Assembly: GCA_021371875.1 (NCBI GenBank)
Contig: JAJFVH010000109.1
Coordinates: 1 to 37,664 of the forward strand
Length of the DNA stretch: 37,664 bases
Direction of reading: 5' to 3'
From: Bacteroidales bacterium
GTDB taxonomy: Bacteria > Bacteroidota > Bacteroidia > Bacteroidales > Paludibacteraceae
Positions 1 through 8,683 of the stretch are shown in pieces. Below the pieces are notes generated by a model that ran no database searches, was not told the DNA's origin, and saw nothing but the letters and a program-made list of their open reading frames with translations. Positions within the stretch are counted from its first letter, which is position 1; each line of letters starts with the position of its first letter. A program made the translations under genes and the position numbers.

Positions 1-33
1 TGGGTGTTTCATCTGTTTATAATTTATATATCT

Positions 34-209
34 GCCCCCTAACCCCCTAAAGGGGGAATAATACAGGTACTTTGAGTTTTGTTATTTTATAATCATCTCC
101 TTGTGTGTCCTGATTTTTAATCTCGGTCATGGGGGTTTCATAATGTATTAGCTATTAAAGTCCCCTTTGCTGTGTGTCTCGTTTAGAGACGAAAGGGGAT
201 TTAGGTGGC
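34..209 (-). repeat. Two-hairpin intercistronic repeat after folD
   Basis: On the minus strand this begins at the folD stop codon with the box AGCCACCTAAATCCCC. A first hairpin follows (CCCCTTT paired with AAAGGGG, with a GTCTC/GAGAC inner stem), then an AT-rich spacer of about 95 bases. A second hairpin (CCCCCT-tta-GGGGG) is followed by TTAGGGGGC at about 34-60. The same layout occurs after ffh, mraY and murE. No gene is visible in positions 1-208. By analogy with the other copies, another minus-strand gene may start just beyond the left edge of the window. Confidence 0.7.
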
Positions 210-1087
210 TAATATATTTCCCTTTTTGCGGCCAACAACGTATTTTTCATCAAAGCAATACGAGTCATCAAACCTACTCCACCGGGAACCGGAGTAATAT
301 AAGAACATTTTGGCGCGACTTCGTCAAAAGCCACATCACCTTTCAACTTAAAACCCGATTTAGTTTCGGTGGAAGGCACGCGTGTAGTTCCTACGTCGAT
401 GATTACGGCTCCATCCTTCACCATATCGGCTTTCAAAAATTCAGGTTGCCCAAGAGCGGCAATGATTATATCCGCCTGCAGGCAAATTTCTTTCAGGTTT
501 TTAGTACGGCTGTGACAAACGGTCACCGTTGCATCGCCCGGATAACCTTTTTGCATCATAAGGGACGCAATTGGTTTACCCACGATATTACTCCGACCAA
601 TTACCACACAGTTTTTTCCTGAGGTTTCAATTTTATATCGTTTCAGCAATTCCAAAATTCCAGAAGGTGTTGCCGACACATAGCATGGCAAGCCAATCGA
701 CATGCGACCCACATTTACCGGATGAAAACCATCCACATCCTTGCGGTAATCGATTGCTTCAATTATTTTTTGTTCTGAAATATGCTTTGGTACAGGCAAT
801 TGTACAATAAATCCATCTACATCCGCATCTTTATTCAATTTATCAACTTCGGCCAGTAAAACATCTTCGGTAACATCTTCTTCAAAACGAATCAATGTAG
901 ATGTAAAGCCGCAATCGCCACAATCTTTAACTTTCCCGGTAACATACGATTCACTTCCCCCATCGTGTCCGACGATAATCACAGCCAAATGAGGACGTTT
1001 TGCCCCTGCACTGACCATTTTTTCCACTTCTTCGGCTATTTCAAGTTTTATTTGATTCGAAACAGCTTTGCCATCAATAAGTTGCAT
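209..1087 (-). CDS. folD: Bifunctional methylenetetrahydrofolate dehydrogenase / methenyltetrahydrofolate cyclohydrolase
   Basis: This is FolD, a cytoplasmic enzyme of one-carbon metabolism that interconverts 5,10-methylene-, methenyl- and 10-formyl-tetrahydrofolate using NADP. At 292 residues it matches the usual family length. Visible motifs are YVTGK with Tyr48 and the probable catalytic Lys52, QLPVP at 96-100, DVDGFHP at 117-123, the nucleotide-binding GRSNIVGKP at 164-172, and the C-terminal signature TPVPGGVG at 265-272. It follows ffh after a 114-base gap that contains a two-hairpin repeat, and is probably co-transcribed with ffh. The stop codon TAG forms part of the next copy of that repeat. 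Identity is firm; the operon is inferred from spacing. Confidence 0.97.
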   Translation of the reverse strand: MQLIDGKAVSNQIKLEIAEEVEKMVSAGAKRPHLAVIIVGHDGGSESYVTGKVKDCGDCGFTSTLIRFEEDVTEDVLLAEVDKLNKDADVDGFIVQLPVPKHISEQKIIEAIDYRKDVDGFHPVNVGRMSIGLPCYVSATPSGILELLKRYKIETSGKNCVVIGRSNIVGKPIASLMMQKGYPGDATVTVCHSRTKNLKEICLQADIIIAALGQPEFLKADMVKDGAVIIDVGTTRVPSTETKSGFKLKGDVAFDEVAPKCSYITPVPGGVGLMTRIALMKNTLLAAKREIY

Positions 1088-1201
1088 ATTAGCTCCCTTC
1101 TTATTCCCCCAAGTGGGAAAATGTAAAATGTATTGTTAAATTATAAATTCAAAATAAGCCGTTCTCTTTAATGTCCCCTTTTGGGGAGATTTAGCGGGCT
1201 T
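1088..1201 (-). repeat. Two-hairpin intercistronic repeat between ffh and folD
   Basis: Read on the minus strand, the gap opens directly after the ffh stop with AGCCCGCTAAATCTCCCC and a CCCC-aaaa-GGGG hairpin (about 1171-1200). It passes through an AT-rich spacer and closes with TTCCCACTTGGGGGAA and GGGAGCT just before the folD ATG (about 1090-1128). The outer box AGC(C)CC can pair with GGGAGCT, so the whole gap could fold as one large hairpin enclosing two small ones. Confidence 0.65.
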
Positions 1202-2521
1202 TTATCGTCTTTTCCCCATTTTTAATTTACCTTGTTGTACAGTAGCCATACGCATCATTTTACTGGTCTGTTCAAACTGTTTCAACAAGCGGTTAACTTC
1301 CACAATAGTCGTCCCGCTTCCTTTGGCAATACGATTCTTACGGCTTCCGTTTAATAAACCCGGATTTTCACGTTCCTTCGGAGTCATTGAGTGAATAATC
1401 GCTTCAATTCCCTTGAAAGCATTATCATCAATTTCGACATCTTTCAGGGCTTTTCCCATTCCGGGAATCATAGCCGCCAAATCCTTGATATTACCCATTT
1501 TCTTGATTTGGGCAATCTGGGATAAGAAGTCATTAAAGTCGAATTGGTTTTTCGCAATTTTCTTTTGCAAGCGGCGGGCTTCGTCTTCATCATATTGTTC
1601 CTGGGCGCGTTCAACCAACGAAACAATATCGCCCATACCGAGAATACGGTCGGCCATACGTTCGGGATAAAACACGTCGAGCGCATCCATTTTTTCGCCG
1701 GTACCCACAAACTTAATCGGTTTGTTTACCACCGAACGGATGGAAAGAGCAGCGCCACCACGGGTATCGCCATCGAGTTTGGTTAGGATCACTCCATCAA
1801 AATCGAGACGGTCGTTGAATTCTTTGGCAGTATTTACAGCATCCTGTCCGGTCATCGAATCGACCACAAACAGGATTTCCTGGGGTTGGATGGCTTTTTT
1901 GATGGCTGCAATTTCGTTCATCATCATTTCATCCACCGCCAAACGACCGGCGGTATCCACAATTACTACATCGTTTCCGTGCAGTTTGGCGTATTTAATT
2001 GCCGCTTCGGCAATAGTAACCGGATTTTTGCTCTCTAAATCAGAATAAACCGGAATGCCGAGTTGTTCGCCCAACACTTTCAACTGCTCGATAGCAGCAG
2101 GGCGATACACGTCGCAAGCCACCAAAAGCGGATGTTTGCTGCGTTTGGTCTTTAGCAAATTGGCCAGTTTACCGGAGAAAGTAGTTTTACCCGAACCTTG
2201 TAACCCCGACATTAAAATCACAGCCGGATTTCCTTTCAGATTGATGTCCACACTTTGTCCACCCATCAATTCGGTTAACTCGTCGTGCACGATTTTCACC
2301 AACAACTGATTGGGTTTCAGCGTTGTCAACACGTTCTGGCCAATGGCTTTATCCTTTACGGTATCGGTAAATGTTTTGGCAATTTTATAATTAACGTCGG
2401 CATCCAACAAGGCTTTACGCACATCTTTCAGCGTTTCCGCCACGTTAATCTCGGTAATTCTACCTTCACCTTTCAGTATTTTAAACGACCGTTCCAGTCT
2501 TTCACTAAGAGATTCAAACAT
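1202..2521 (-). CDS. ffh: Signal recognition particle protein Ffh (SRP54)
   Basis: Ffh is the GTPase of the bacterial signal recognition particle. It binds signal sequences of nascent membrane proteins together with 4.5S RNA and docks to FtsY. The 439 residues are normal for bacteria. An N-terminal helical bundle is followed by the G domain with P-loop GLQGSGKTT at 106-114, DVYRP at 137-141, DTAGR at 189-193 and TKLDGDTRGG at 247-256. A methionine-rich M domain begins near residue 330 and ends with a basic tail. A good Bacteroidota promoter lies about 120 bases upstream (2643-2673), so the gene probably begins its own unit with folD rather than continuing the dcw operon. The G1 loop reads TTFSGK rather than the commoner TTTTAK, a minor variation. 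Confidence 0.97.
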   Translation of the reverse strand: MFESLSERLERSFKILKGEGRITEINVAETLKDVRKALLDADVNYKIAKTFTDTVKDKAIGQNVLTTLKPNQLLVKIVHDELTELMGGQSVDINLKGNPAVILMSGLQGSGKTTFSGKLANLLKTKRSKHPLLVACDVYRPAAIEQLKVLGEQLGIPVYSDLESKNPVTIAEAAIKYAKLHGNDVVIVDTAGRLAVDEMMMNEIAAIKKAIQPQEILFVVDSMTGQDAVNTAKEFNDRLDFDGVILTKLDGDTRGGAALSIRSVVNKPIKFVGTGEKMDALDVFYPERMADRILGMGDIVSLVERAQEQYDEDEARRLQKKIAKNQFDFNDFLSQIAQIKKMGNIKDLAAMIPGMGKALKDVEIDDNAFKGIEAIIHSMTPKERENPGLLNGSRKNRIAKGSGTTIVEVNRLLKQFEQTSKMMRMATVQQGKLKMGKRR

Positions 2522-2540
2522 AAGTTTTTATAATTTATAT

Positions 2541-2626
2541 TCCCCAAAAATAATTTTAATCCTATCGATAAAATTCAAAATTCCCCTTCATCGTATCTCG
2601 CCGCAGGCAAGAGGGGTTGGGAGTAG
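2541..2626 (-). repeat. Degenerate two-hairpin repeat in the ffh leader
   Basis: The leader between the inferred ffh promoter and its ATG contains, on the minus strand, CAACCCCTCTTGCC..., a stem closed by GGGGAATTTTG (about 2581-2620), and a further GGGGAATAT box near 2541. This resembles the intercistronic element of the neighbouring genes but lacks the clear outer pairing. I take it as a partial or decayed copy. Confidence 0.5.
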
Positions 2627-2642
2627 TTTTTTTTTGAGAGCA

Positions 2643-2673
2643 CAAAGGTACAAAAAATCATGCTATTTTCAAA
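2643..2673 (-). promoter_or_regulatory. Bacteroidota-type promoter of ffh
   Basis: On the minus strand a -33 TTTG (plus 2670-2673) and a perfect -7 TACCTTTG (plus 2643-2650) are separated by 19 bases, as expected for the Bacteroidota housekeeping sigma factor. Transcription would start near 2636, giving a leader of about 115 bases. Confidence 0.7.
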
Positions 2674-2703
2674 CAGGTGATTATATGGAAAAACCTGTTT
2701 TAT

Positions 2704-2929
2704 TTTGTAACTACTCAGTACCCTTTATTTTTATAACCTTTTGATTTTCAGTTCGGCAAAGTCGAACTGAAAATCAAAAGGAGGGGATTGTTTCATTATC
2801 CCCCAGTTGCGCTTCGTTTACTGGGGGTTATGCATATTTAGCCCCGTCGGGGCTAAGAGTTTAAATACATAACAATCAACTAAATGGCTGATTATTATCA
2901 AATTTATTAGGGTGCTGAGTAGTTACAAA
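2704..2929. mobile_element. MITE-like 226-bp element with 20-bp terminal inverted repeats
   Basis: Both ends carry the same 20-base sequence in opposite orientation, TTTGTAACTACTCAGTACCC at 2704-2723 and its complement at 2910-2929, with a single mismatch. Inside are three further hairpins: a perfect 19-bp stem with a 7-base loop (2737-2781), an 8-bp CCCCCAGT/ACTGGGGG stem (2800-2827) and a 9-bp TTAGCCCCG/CGGGGCTAA stem (2838-2856). No reading frame is present. This is what a non-autonomous inverted-repeat element looks like, although I could not find a clear target-site duplication. It fills most of the 452-base gap between ftsW and ffh; the rest is AT-rich. Confidence 0.6.
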
Positions 2930-2973
2930 GTTTCATTCATAAATTAATCAACTTAATTTAACTAATAACTTAA

Positions 2974-4209
2974 TTATTCAAGTTCCTCCAGATTAACAAC
3001 CGGAATATTATCTTCAGGTTTTTCGTCCATATTTTCGTCAACCGGTTGGCCATCTTCTTTTATTTGCCGGGTAATTCCGAAAATAATTCCGAAATATATA
3101 CAGGTAATCAATATCGATGTACCTCCTCGACTGATTAAGGGCAATGGTTGTCCGGTAACGGGTCCGAGGCTTGTGGCAACCGACATGCTTACAAAAGCCT
3201 GTGTAACAATCATTAGAGACAACCCAATTACAAGAACAGCCGGAAATACGGTCGGGCTTTCTGTTGCAATCCGTCCGGCCCTAAACAGTAGAATCAAATA
3301 AAGCAAGATAACAAAAATACCACCGACCAATCCTAATTCTTCAACAATAATTGCATAAATAAAATCGGAATATGCCTGGGGAAGATAATCACGTTCAACG
3401 CTGTTTCCGGGCATGACGCCAAAGACCCCACCACGTGCGATAGCTATGCGCCCATGTTGAACCTGCCGGTTTTCGTCGGTAATTATATATTTGTCCTTTT
3501 CATCATCTTTATCCGATATAAACCGGTCGATACGTGCTATCCAGGTGTATGCCCTGTCGAATGCGGCCGGCATTTTATCTTGTGGGATCGCTTTAACCGC
3601 TCCATAACTCAATATTAAAACCAAAACAAGGCTGCCTGCAAGAGCTCCCAGCCTTTTTAATGATACCCTGCCGATAAACATCATGATAAAAACTACTCCG
3701 AACAGAAGAACTGCTGTAGAAAAATTTTCCAGTAAAATCAGTGGACATATTATTCCCAATAATATTAATGTATTCCAGAAATATCGTTTTTCATCTTTCT
3801 TGGTCTCCTTAATTCTTGATATAAAATCGGCTGCCACAATGATTACAGAAAGTTTTGCCAGTTCTGATGGCTGGAATTGAACTCCGCCAATCACCAACCA
3901 GCGGGTAGCATCATTTTCGCTTTGACCGTTAAATAACACCATAATAAGCATAATTACCGAAAGGATTAATCCAAGATATGCTATAAGCCTTATATAACGA
4001 TATGGAATTAAATGTACGCCAATGGTTATAAGCGCTCCACCCGCCAAAAACCCCACGTGACGCAACATGGGCGCCGTGTGGTTGGCAGCTTTGTAAGCCA
4101 ACGTGCTCGATGCGCTGTACATTTCGATAATCGAAACTACACAAAGCATGATGAACACGATCCACAAAGTGGCGTCGCCTCTCAGGTATTTTTTCAGTAG
4201 TGAATCCAT
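2974..4209 (-). CDS. ftsW: Peptidoglycan glycosyltransferase FtsW (SEDS family)
   Basis: FtsW is a polytopic membrane protein of the SEDS family that polymerises lipid II glycan strands at the septum together with its partner class B PBP (here ftsI, five genes upstream). Family features are QPSELAK at 113-119, the GGVFGVMPGNS loop, YLPQAYSDFI..VEELG and GQPLPLISRGG near the C-terminus, with about ten hydrophobic segments. The acidic soluble tail of about 30 residues (..NIPVVNLEELE) is longer than in proteobacterial FtsW. Its place after murD in the dcw cluster supports FtsW over the related RodA. It is the last dcw gene in the window, 48 bases after murD. Confidence 0.92.
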   Translation of the reverse strand: MDSLLKKYLRGDATLWIVFIMLCVVSIIEMYSASSTLAYKAANHTAPMLRHVGFLAGGALITIGVHLIPYRYIRLIAYLGLILSVIMLIMVLFNGQSENDATRWLVIGGVQFQPSELAKLSVIIVAADFISRIKETKKDEKRYFWNTLILLGIICPLILLENFSTAVLLFGVVFIMMFIGRVSLKRLGALAGSLVLVLILSYGAVKAIPQDKMPAAFDRAYTWIARIDRFISDKDDEKDKYIITDENRQVQHGRIAIARGGVFGVMPGNSVERDYLPQAYSDFIYAIIVEELGLVGGIFVILLYLILLFRAGRIATESPTVFPAVLVIGLSLMIVTQAFVSMSVATSLGPVTGQPLPLISRGGTSILITCIYFGIIFGITRQIKEDGQPVDENMDEKPEDNIPVVNLEELE

Positions 4210-4257
4210 TTTTTACAATTTAATTGTTTTCGATTAAAAATTGCGAGGCCCGAAACA

Positions 4258-5589
4258 TTACAGATTTCTCACACAATTCTTAAACTGCCAGCCCCTGTCT
4301 TCGTAGTTTTTAAACAAATCGAAACTGGCACAGCAGGGCGACAATAAAACCGTATCGCCCGCATTAGCCATATTGTAGGCTGCATTTACAGCATCTTCCA
4401 TCGATTGAACATCGATTATTCTTTCAACTTTTCCATCGAAAAATTTATGTAAAGCGGAATTGTCAAGACCCATAAAAATCAATCCCGTTACTTTTTCACG
4501 TACCAGTTCTTCTATTTCCGAGTAATCATTCCCTTTGTCGGTTCCCCCCAGAATCAATATGGTAGGCGTTTTCATACTTTGTAATGCATACCAGCATGAG
4601 TTTACATTGGTGGCTTTCGAGTCGTTTATATAGCGCACGTTGCGTATGGTTGCCACATATTCCAAACGATGTTCCACACCCTGAAAATCCTGTAAGGACT
4701 GACGAATGGCGTCTTTTTTTACATCCACGATGGTGGCTGCTAATCCTGCTGCCATCGAATTGTAAGTGTTGTGTAAACCTTGAAGGGCTAATTCAGTTGC
4801 CGGCATAGTAAATAAATTTTTGAGGGTTTTAATTATCAGTTCGTCTTTTTCGATAAATGCTTTGGTTTTTTCGGTACGCTCAATAGCAAAAGGATACATG
4901 GCTGATTGTATGTTTCTTTTGGTAAGTTCCGCTTTGATAACCGGGTCGTTTTCCCAGAAAATGAAAGCATCGTCGCCTGTCTGATTTTGGGTGATACGGA
5001 ATTTTGAATCAACATAGTTCTGAAAGTTATAATCGTACCTATCCAAATGATCTGGCGTAATATTCAGCAGAATAGCGATGTCGGCTTTAAATCCGGTCAT
5101 GCCATCGAGTTGGAAACTGCTTAACTCGACCACGTAATAATCGAAATTCTCAGTGGCAACCTGCAAGGCCAGGCTGTTTCCCACGTTTCCTGCCAACCCT
5201 ACATTCAATCCTGCATTTTTCAGGATATGATAAACAAGCATAGTCGTGGTTGTTTTACCGTTACTGCCTGTGACACAAATCATTTTGGCGTTGGTATAGC
5301 GACCGGCAAACTCAATTTCGGAAATTACGGGTGTGCCTTGTGCATGAAGTTTTTTGATCAAAGGAGCTTTGTCGGGAATTCCTGGGCTTTTAATAACTTC
5401 AGTAGCGTTCAGAATTTTTTCTTCCGTATGCTGCTTTTCTTCCCATTGTATTTCATATTCATCCAACATGGTTTTGTATTGAGGTTTTATTTCCGATAAA
5501 TCGGATAAAAAAACCTCAAAACCCTGCTTCTTAGCCAAAACCGCTGCTCCGACTCCGCTTTCTCCTCCTCCTAAAATGGCTATTCTCAT
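4258..5589 (-). CDS. murD: UDP-N-acetylmuramoyl-L-alanine--D-glutamate ligase
   Basis: MurD is the cytoplasmic ATP-dependent ligase that adds D-glutamate to UDP-MurNAc-L-Ala. The protein has 443 residues. It opens with a dinucleotide-fold-like glycine loop (LGGGESG, 6-12). The Mur ligase P-loop TGSNGKTTTT is at 108-117. Later come the central-domain box NDSKATN, GGTDKGN and the C-terminal LSPCCASFD. It lies between mraY and ftsW, the standard dcw order. The 183-base gap to mraY holds a two-hairpin repeat whose closing arm ends about 15 bases before this ATG. Confidence 0.96.
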   Translation of the reverse strand: MRIAILGGGESGVGAAVLAKKQGFEVFLSDLSEIKPQYKTMLDEYEIQWEEKQHTEEKILNATEVIKSPGIPDKAPLIKKLHAQGTPVISEIEFAGRYTNAKMICVTGSNGKTTTTMLVYHILKNAGLNVGLAGNVGNSLALQVATENFDYYVVELSSFQLDGMTGFKADIAILLNITPDHLDRYDYNFQNYVDSKFRITQNQTGDDAFIFWENDPVIKAELTKRNIQSAMYPFAIERTEKTKAFIEKDELIIKTLKNLFTMPATELALQGLHNTYNSMAAGLAATIVDVKKDAIRQSLQDFQGVEHRLEYVATIRNVRYINDSKATNVNSCWYALQSMKTPTILILGGTDKGNDYSEIEELVREKVTGLIFMGLDNSALHKFFDGKVERIIDVQSMEDAVNAAYNMANAGDTVLLSPCCASFDLFKNYEDRGWQFKNCVRNL

Positions 5590-5772
5590 ATTGTTCTACC
5601 AGTAGTCCCCAAACCCCCGAAAGGAGCTTAGAGATAATTTGATATTTAGTTAATTTTCTTTATTTCCCCCGCTCTTAAAGTACCCCTTGCTGCGTCTCGA
5701 CTTTACCTGTCTCGACTTTAGGCGAGAAGCGAAAGGCGAAAAGCGAAAGGCGAGAGGGGATTTCAAGGACTT
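5590..5772 (-). repeat. Two-hairpin intercistronic repeat between mraY and murD
   Basis: On the minus strand AGTCCTTGAAATCCCC follows the mraY stop, and GGGGGTTTGGGGACT lies just before murD. These arms pair across the gap. The first inner hairpin has an expanded tip of tandem GCGAAAGGCGA-like units followed by two GTCTCGACTTTA copies (plus 5691-5760). The murE-mraY copy pairs AGCCC with GGGCT where this one pairs AGTCC with GGACT, which looks like compensatory change. Confidence 0.65.
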
Positions 5773-7038
5773 TTATCTTATCTTCAATGTTATAATTGTT
5801 ATTGCTGCCAAAATAATTCCTACAATCCAAAAACGGACAACGATTTTCGATTCAGGCATCGCCTGTAACGGACGTTGGAAAACAGCCTGAATGCCAGCAT
5901 TTCCCTGTTTTTGAAAATGATGATGAAGTGGCGCCATTTTAAACACACGTTTACCTTCGCCATATCTCCTTTTGGTGTATTTAAAATATCCCACCTGTGT
6001 CATCACCGAGACATTTTCGACAAGGAATATTCCGCAAAGAATAGGAATCAACAATTCTTTATGAATGGCAATGGAGAATACGGCGATGATTCCACCTAAA
6101 GTCAGACTGCCTGTGTCGCCCATGAAAACCTGTGCGGGAAATGCATTGTACCAGAGGAATCCGATAGTTGCACCAATAAATGCTCCTGCGTAAATCAATA
6201 ATTCGCCGGTTCCCGGAATGTACATGATGTTCAGGTAACCGGCATAATTCACGTTACCCGACACATAGGCAAGTATCCCGAGCGTGACGCCCATAATCGC
6301 AGAACTTCCTGTTGCAAGGCCATCTAATCCATCGGTCATATTGGCGCCATTCGATACAGCCGTGACAATAAAAATTACAACTAAAACAAATAAAATCCAA
6401 CCATATTCCTGTGCTTTTTCACCTGCCCATTTAAATGCATCGGCATAATCGAGATTGTTGTTTTTTAAGAAAGGAATAGTGGTTTTGGTCGATTTAACGT
6501 CGTGTTTGGCATAAAGCACATTCTCAACCCGCGTTGTTTCACCTTTTATTTCTTTATTTTCCCGTATCACAATGTCGGGACTCAGATACATGGTTAATCC
6601 CACAATCAGTCCCAACCCAACTTGTCCTACAATTTTAAACCGACCGCTTAATCCTTCTTTATTTTTGAGGAAAACTTTGATATAATCGTCTAAGAATCCG
6701 ATTAATCCGAGCCAAACGGTTGTAATCAGCATCAATATAGTATAGATATTATTCAACGCTGCTAATAAAAGGGTTGGCACCAAGATGGCAATGATTATAA
6801 TCACTCCACCCATGGTTGGGGTGCCTTTTTTGCTCATTTGTCCTTCGAGTCCGAGATCCCGAATGGTTTCCCCGATTTGTTTTTTTTGCAAATAATCGAT
6901 AATCCTACGCCCAAACATGGTGGATAGGAGCAAAGCTAAAATAAATGCCAGGCCTGCACGGAAGGAAATGTAATTAAACATTCCCGCTCCCGGAAAGTCG
7001 TACGCTTTGTCTAAGTAGGTAAATAAATGGTAGAGCAT
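5773..7038 (-). CDS. mraY: Phospho-N-acetylmuramoyl-pentapeptide-transferase (Bacteroidota long form)
   Basis: MraY is the integral membrane enzyme that transfers phospho-MurNAc-pentapeptide to undecaprenyl phosphate, forming lipid I. Visible signatures are the GTPTMGG loop at 72-78, the Mg-binding FLDDY at 115-119, [12 protein letters not shown] starting at 233, and MAPLHHHFQ near the C-terminus. At 421 residues it is about 60 longer than the E. coli enzyme. The extra length is a hydrophilic insert around residues 158-215 before the TM segment that precedes NMTDGLDG, an insertion typical of Bacteroidota MraY. It sits between murE and murD, with two-hairpin repeats on both sides. Confidence 0.97.
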   Translation of the reverse strand: MLYHLFTYLDKAYDFPGAGMFNYISFRAGLAFILALLLSTMFGRRIIDYLQKKQIGETIRDLGLEGQMSKKGTPTMGGVIIIIAILVPTLLLAALNNIYTILMLITTVWLGLIGFLDDYIKVFLKNKEGLSGRFKIVGQVGLGLIVGLTMYLSPDIVIRENKEIKGETTRVENVLYAKHDVKSTKTTIPFLKNNNLDYADAFKWAGEKAQEYGWILFVLVVIFIVTAVSNGANMTDGLDGLATGSSAIMGVTLGILAYVSGNVNYAGYLNIMYIPGTGELLIYAGAFIGATIGFLWYNAFPAQVFMGDTGSLTLGGIIAVFSIAIHKELLIPILCGIFLVENVSVMTQVGYFKYTKRRYGEGKRVFKMAPLHHHFQKQGNAGIQAVFQRPLQAMPESKIVVRFWIVGIILAAITIITLKIR

Positions 7039-7210
7039 GTTTTCTTCAGCCCCCTAACTCCCGAAGCAGGAATTAGGTTTATGCTGCTCCTTTTTTATAT
7101 TATTACTATTTTATATTTGTTCTTTCAGTTATTAGTGTTTTAAAATTCCCCATGCTGTGTCTCGACTTTGCTTGTCTCGACTTTAGGCGAAAGGGGATTT
7201 AGGGGCTTAT
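7039..7210 (-). repeat. Two-hairpin intercistronic repeat between murE and mraY
   Basis: On the minus strand the gap opens with AGCCCCTAAATCCCC four bases after the murE stop and closes with GGGAGTTAGGGGGCT about 15 bases before the mraY ATG. The two arms are nearly complementary. The first inner hairpin tip carries two GTCTCGACTTT copies (plus 7153-7190). The second is TTCC-tgcttc-GGGA. Between them is an AT-rich spacer of about 65 bases. Confidence 0.65.
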
Positions 7211-8656
7211 TTAGAAACACGCCTGTACTTCTTCTCTGTCGTCAAAATGATATTTCACTCCCTGAATTATCTGGTAGTCTTCGTGTCCTTTTCCGGCAAT
7301 CAAAACCACATCGCCTGCCTGAGCAATGGCACAGGCTGTTTTAATGGCTTCGCGACGATCGACAATGGTCAGGCTCTTAGTTTTTTGAATTATATCGAGT
7401 CCGGCAAGCATGTCGTTCAGGATGTCCTGCGGTTCTTCAAAACGTGGGTTGTCAGAAGTAAGAATGGCTTTCCAACTCCCGTCCACCGCTTCGCGGGCCA
7501 TCATGGGGCGTTTGCCTTTGTCGCGGTTGCCGCCGCAACCTACTACGGTTATCAATCTGCCGTTTCCCTGAAGAATTTGATTGATGGTGCCGATAACGTT
7601 GTTCAAGGCATCAGGTGTATGTGCGTAATCTACGATCGCGGTATAGCCCGATGGGGCTCGTAATGTTTCGAAACGACCTGATACCGAATGTAAGGAGCTG
7701 ATAATCCGTAACACCTCAAGCTCGTCCTGACCAAGTAAAACGGCGGCTCCGAAGACAGCCGATAAGTTACTGGCGTTGAATTTCCCTATAAATGAAACAT
7801 TCACTTCGCGATCGTTCATATCGAGTAACATACCGTCAAATCCATGTTCCAGAATTTTGGTTTTAAAATCGGCCATGCCACGAAGTGAATAAGTATATTT
7901 CTGTGCTTTCGTATTTTGAAGCATCACCAGGCCATTTTTGTCATCGATGTTAGTCAACGCGAAAGCTTCGGACGACAAATCATCAAAAAAACGTTTCTTG
8001 GCTTTCAGGTAATTTTCAAAAGTCAGATGATAGTCAATGTGGTCGCGGGTGATATTGGTGAAAATACCGCCATCGAATTCCAACCCCGCAATTCTGCGTT
8101 GTTCCACCGAATGCGAACTTACTTCCATAAAAGCATATTTACAACCTGCATCAACCATACGGGCCAATAATTCGTTTAATGCCAGTGAGTCGGGGGTGGT
8201 GTGGGTAGCTTCCACGGCTACATCGTCCACGTAATTGCAAACAGTTGAAAGTAAACCTGTTTTGTAACCTAATTGCCGGAACATTTGATAAAGTAAAGTA
8301 GCGATGGTGGTTTTACCGTTTGTGCCTGTAACGCCAACCAATATCAGTTTTTCGGAAGGAAAACCGTACCAAGCCGAAGCTATTTTTCCCAATGCATCCG
8401 AACTGTTTTCAACCAGGATGTAAGTTATATCGTCGATTCTTTCAGTTGGATACGCTTCACATACAATGGCTTTCGCCCCTTTTTCTATGGCCACGTTAAT
8501 AAAATCGTGTCCATCGGTAGCGGTGCCGCGCATAGCTACGAATACCGATCCTTGTCCGATTTTACGTGAGTCGAACTGAATGTCGGTTACCGAAATCTCG
8601 GTGTCGCCAATCGTGCTTTTCAGTATTATGTTTTGTAATAAATCGCCTAAAATCAT
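7211..8656 (-). CDS. murE: UDP-MurNAc-L-Ala-D-Glu:meso-diaminopimelate ligase
   Basis: MurE adds the third residue of the peptidoglycan stem peptide in an ATP-dependent reaction. The 481-residue protein carries the P-loop [10 protein letters not shown] at 108-117, THTTPDSL, and near residue 400 the motif DNPR. DNPR is the specificity signature of enzymes that add meso-diaminopimelate, so the wall is predicted to be DAP-type, as expected for Bacteroidota. It follows ftsI by 27 bases and is probably translated from the same message. A two-hairpin repeat separates it from mraY. Confidence 0.96.
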   Translation of the reverse strand: MILGDLLQNIILKSTIGDTEISVTDIQFDSRKIGQGSVFVAMRGTATDGHDFINVAIEKGAKAIVCEAYPTERIDDITYILVENSSDALGKIASAWYGFPSEKLILVGVTGTNGKTTIATLLYQMFRQLGYKTGLLSTVCNYVDDVAVEATHTTPDSLALNELLARMVDAGCKYAFMEVSSHSVEQRRIAGLEFDGGIFTNITRDHIDYHLTFENYLKAKKRFFDDLSSEAFALTNIDDKNGLVMLQNTKAQKYTYSLRGMADFKTKILEHGFDGMLLDMNDREVNVSFIGKFNASNLSAVFGAAVLLGQDELEVLRIISSLHSVSGRFETLRAPSGYTAIVDYAHTPDALNNVIGTINQILQGNGRLITVVGCGGNRDKGKRPMMAREAVDGSWKAILTSDNPRFEEPQDILNDMLAGLDIIQKTKSLTIVDRREAIKTACAIAQAGDVVLIAGKGHEDYQIIQGVKYHFDDREEVQACF

Positions 8657-8683
8657 ACCTATATCGTGTGTTTAGATTTGTTT

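Noticed and set aside
167..622. Plus-strand reading frame of 151 codons
   Set aside because: It overlaps folD antisense and begins inside a repeat; no family features.
2737..2781. 19-bp perfect hairpin as an intrinsic terminator of ftsW
   Set aside because: There is no U-tract on either strand, and it is enclosed by the terminal inverted repeats of a larger element, so it is treated as part of that element.
2974..4209. RodA instead of FtsW
   Set aside because: The SEDS family motifs do not separate the two cleanly, but the position between murD and the cluster end in dcw order favours FtsW.
5691..5760. Short tandem units as a possible CRISPR-like array
   Set aside because: The units are 11-14 bases with no spacers and lie in a hairpin tip; no cas gene is present.
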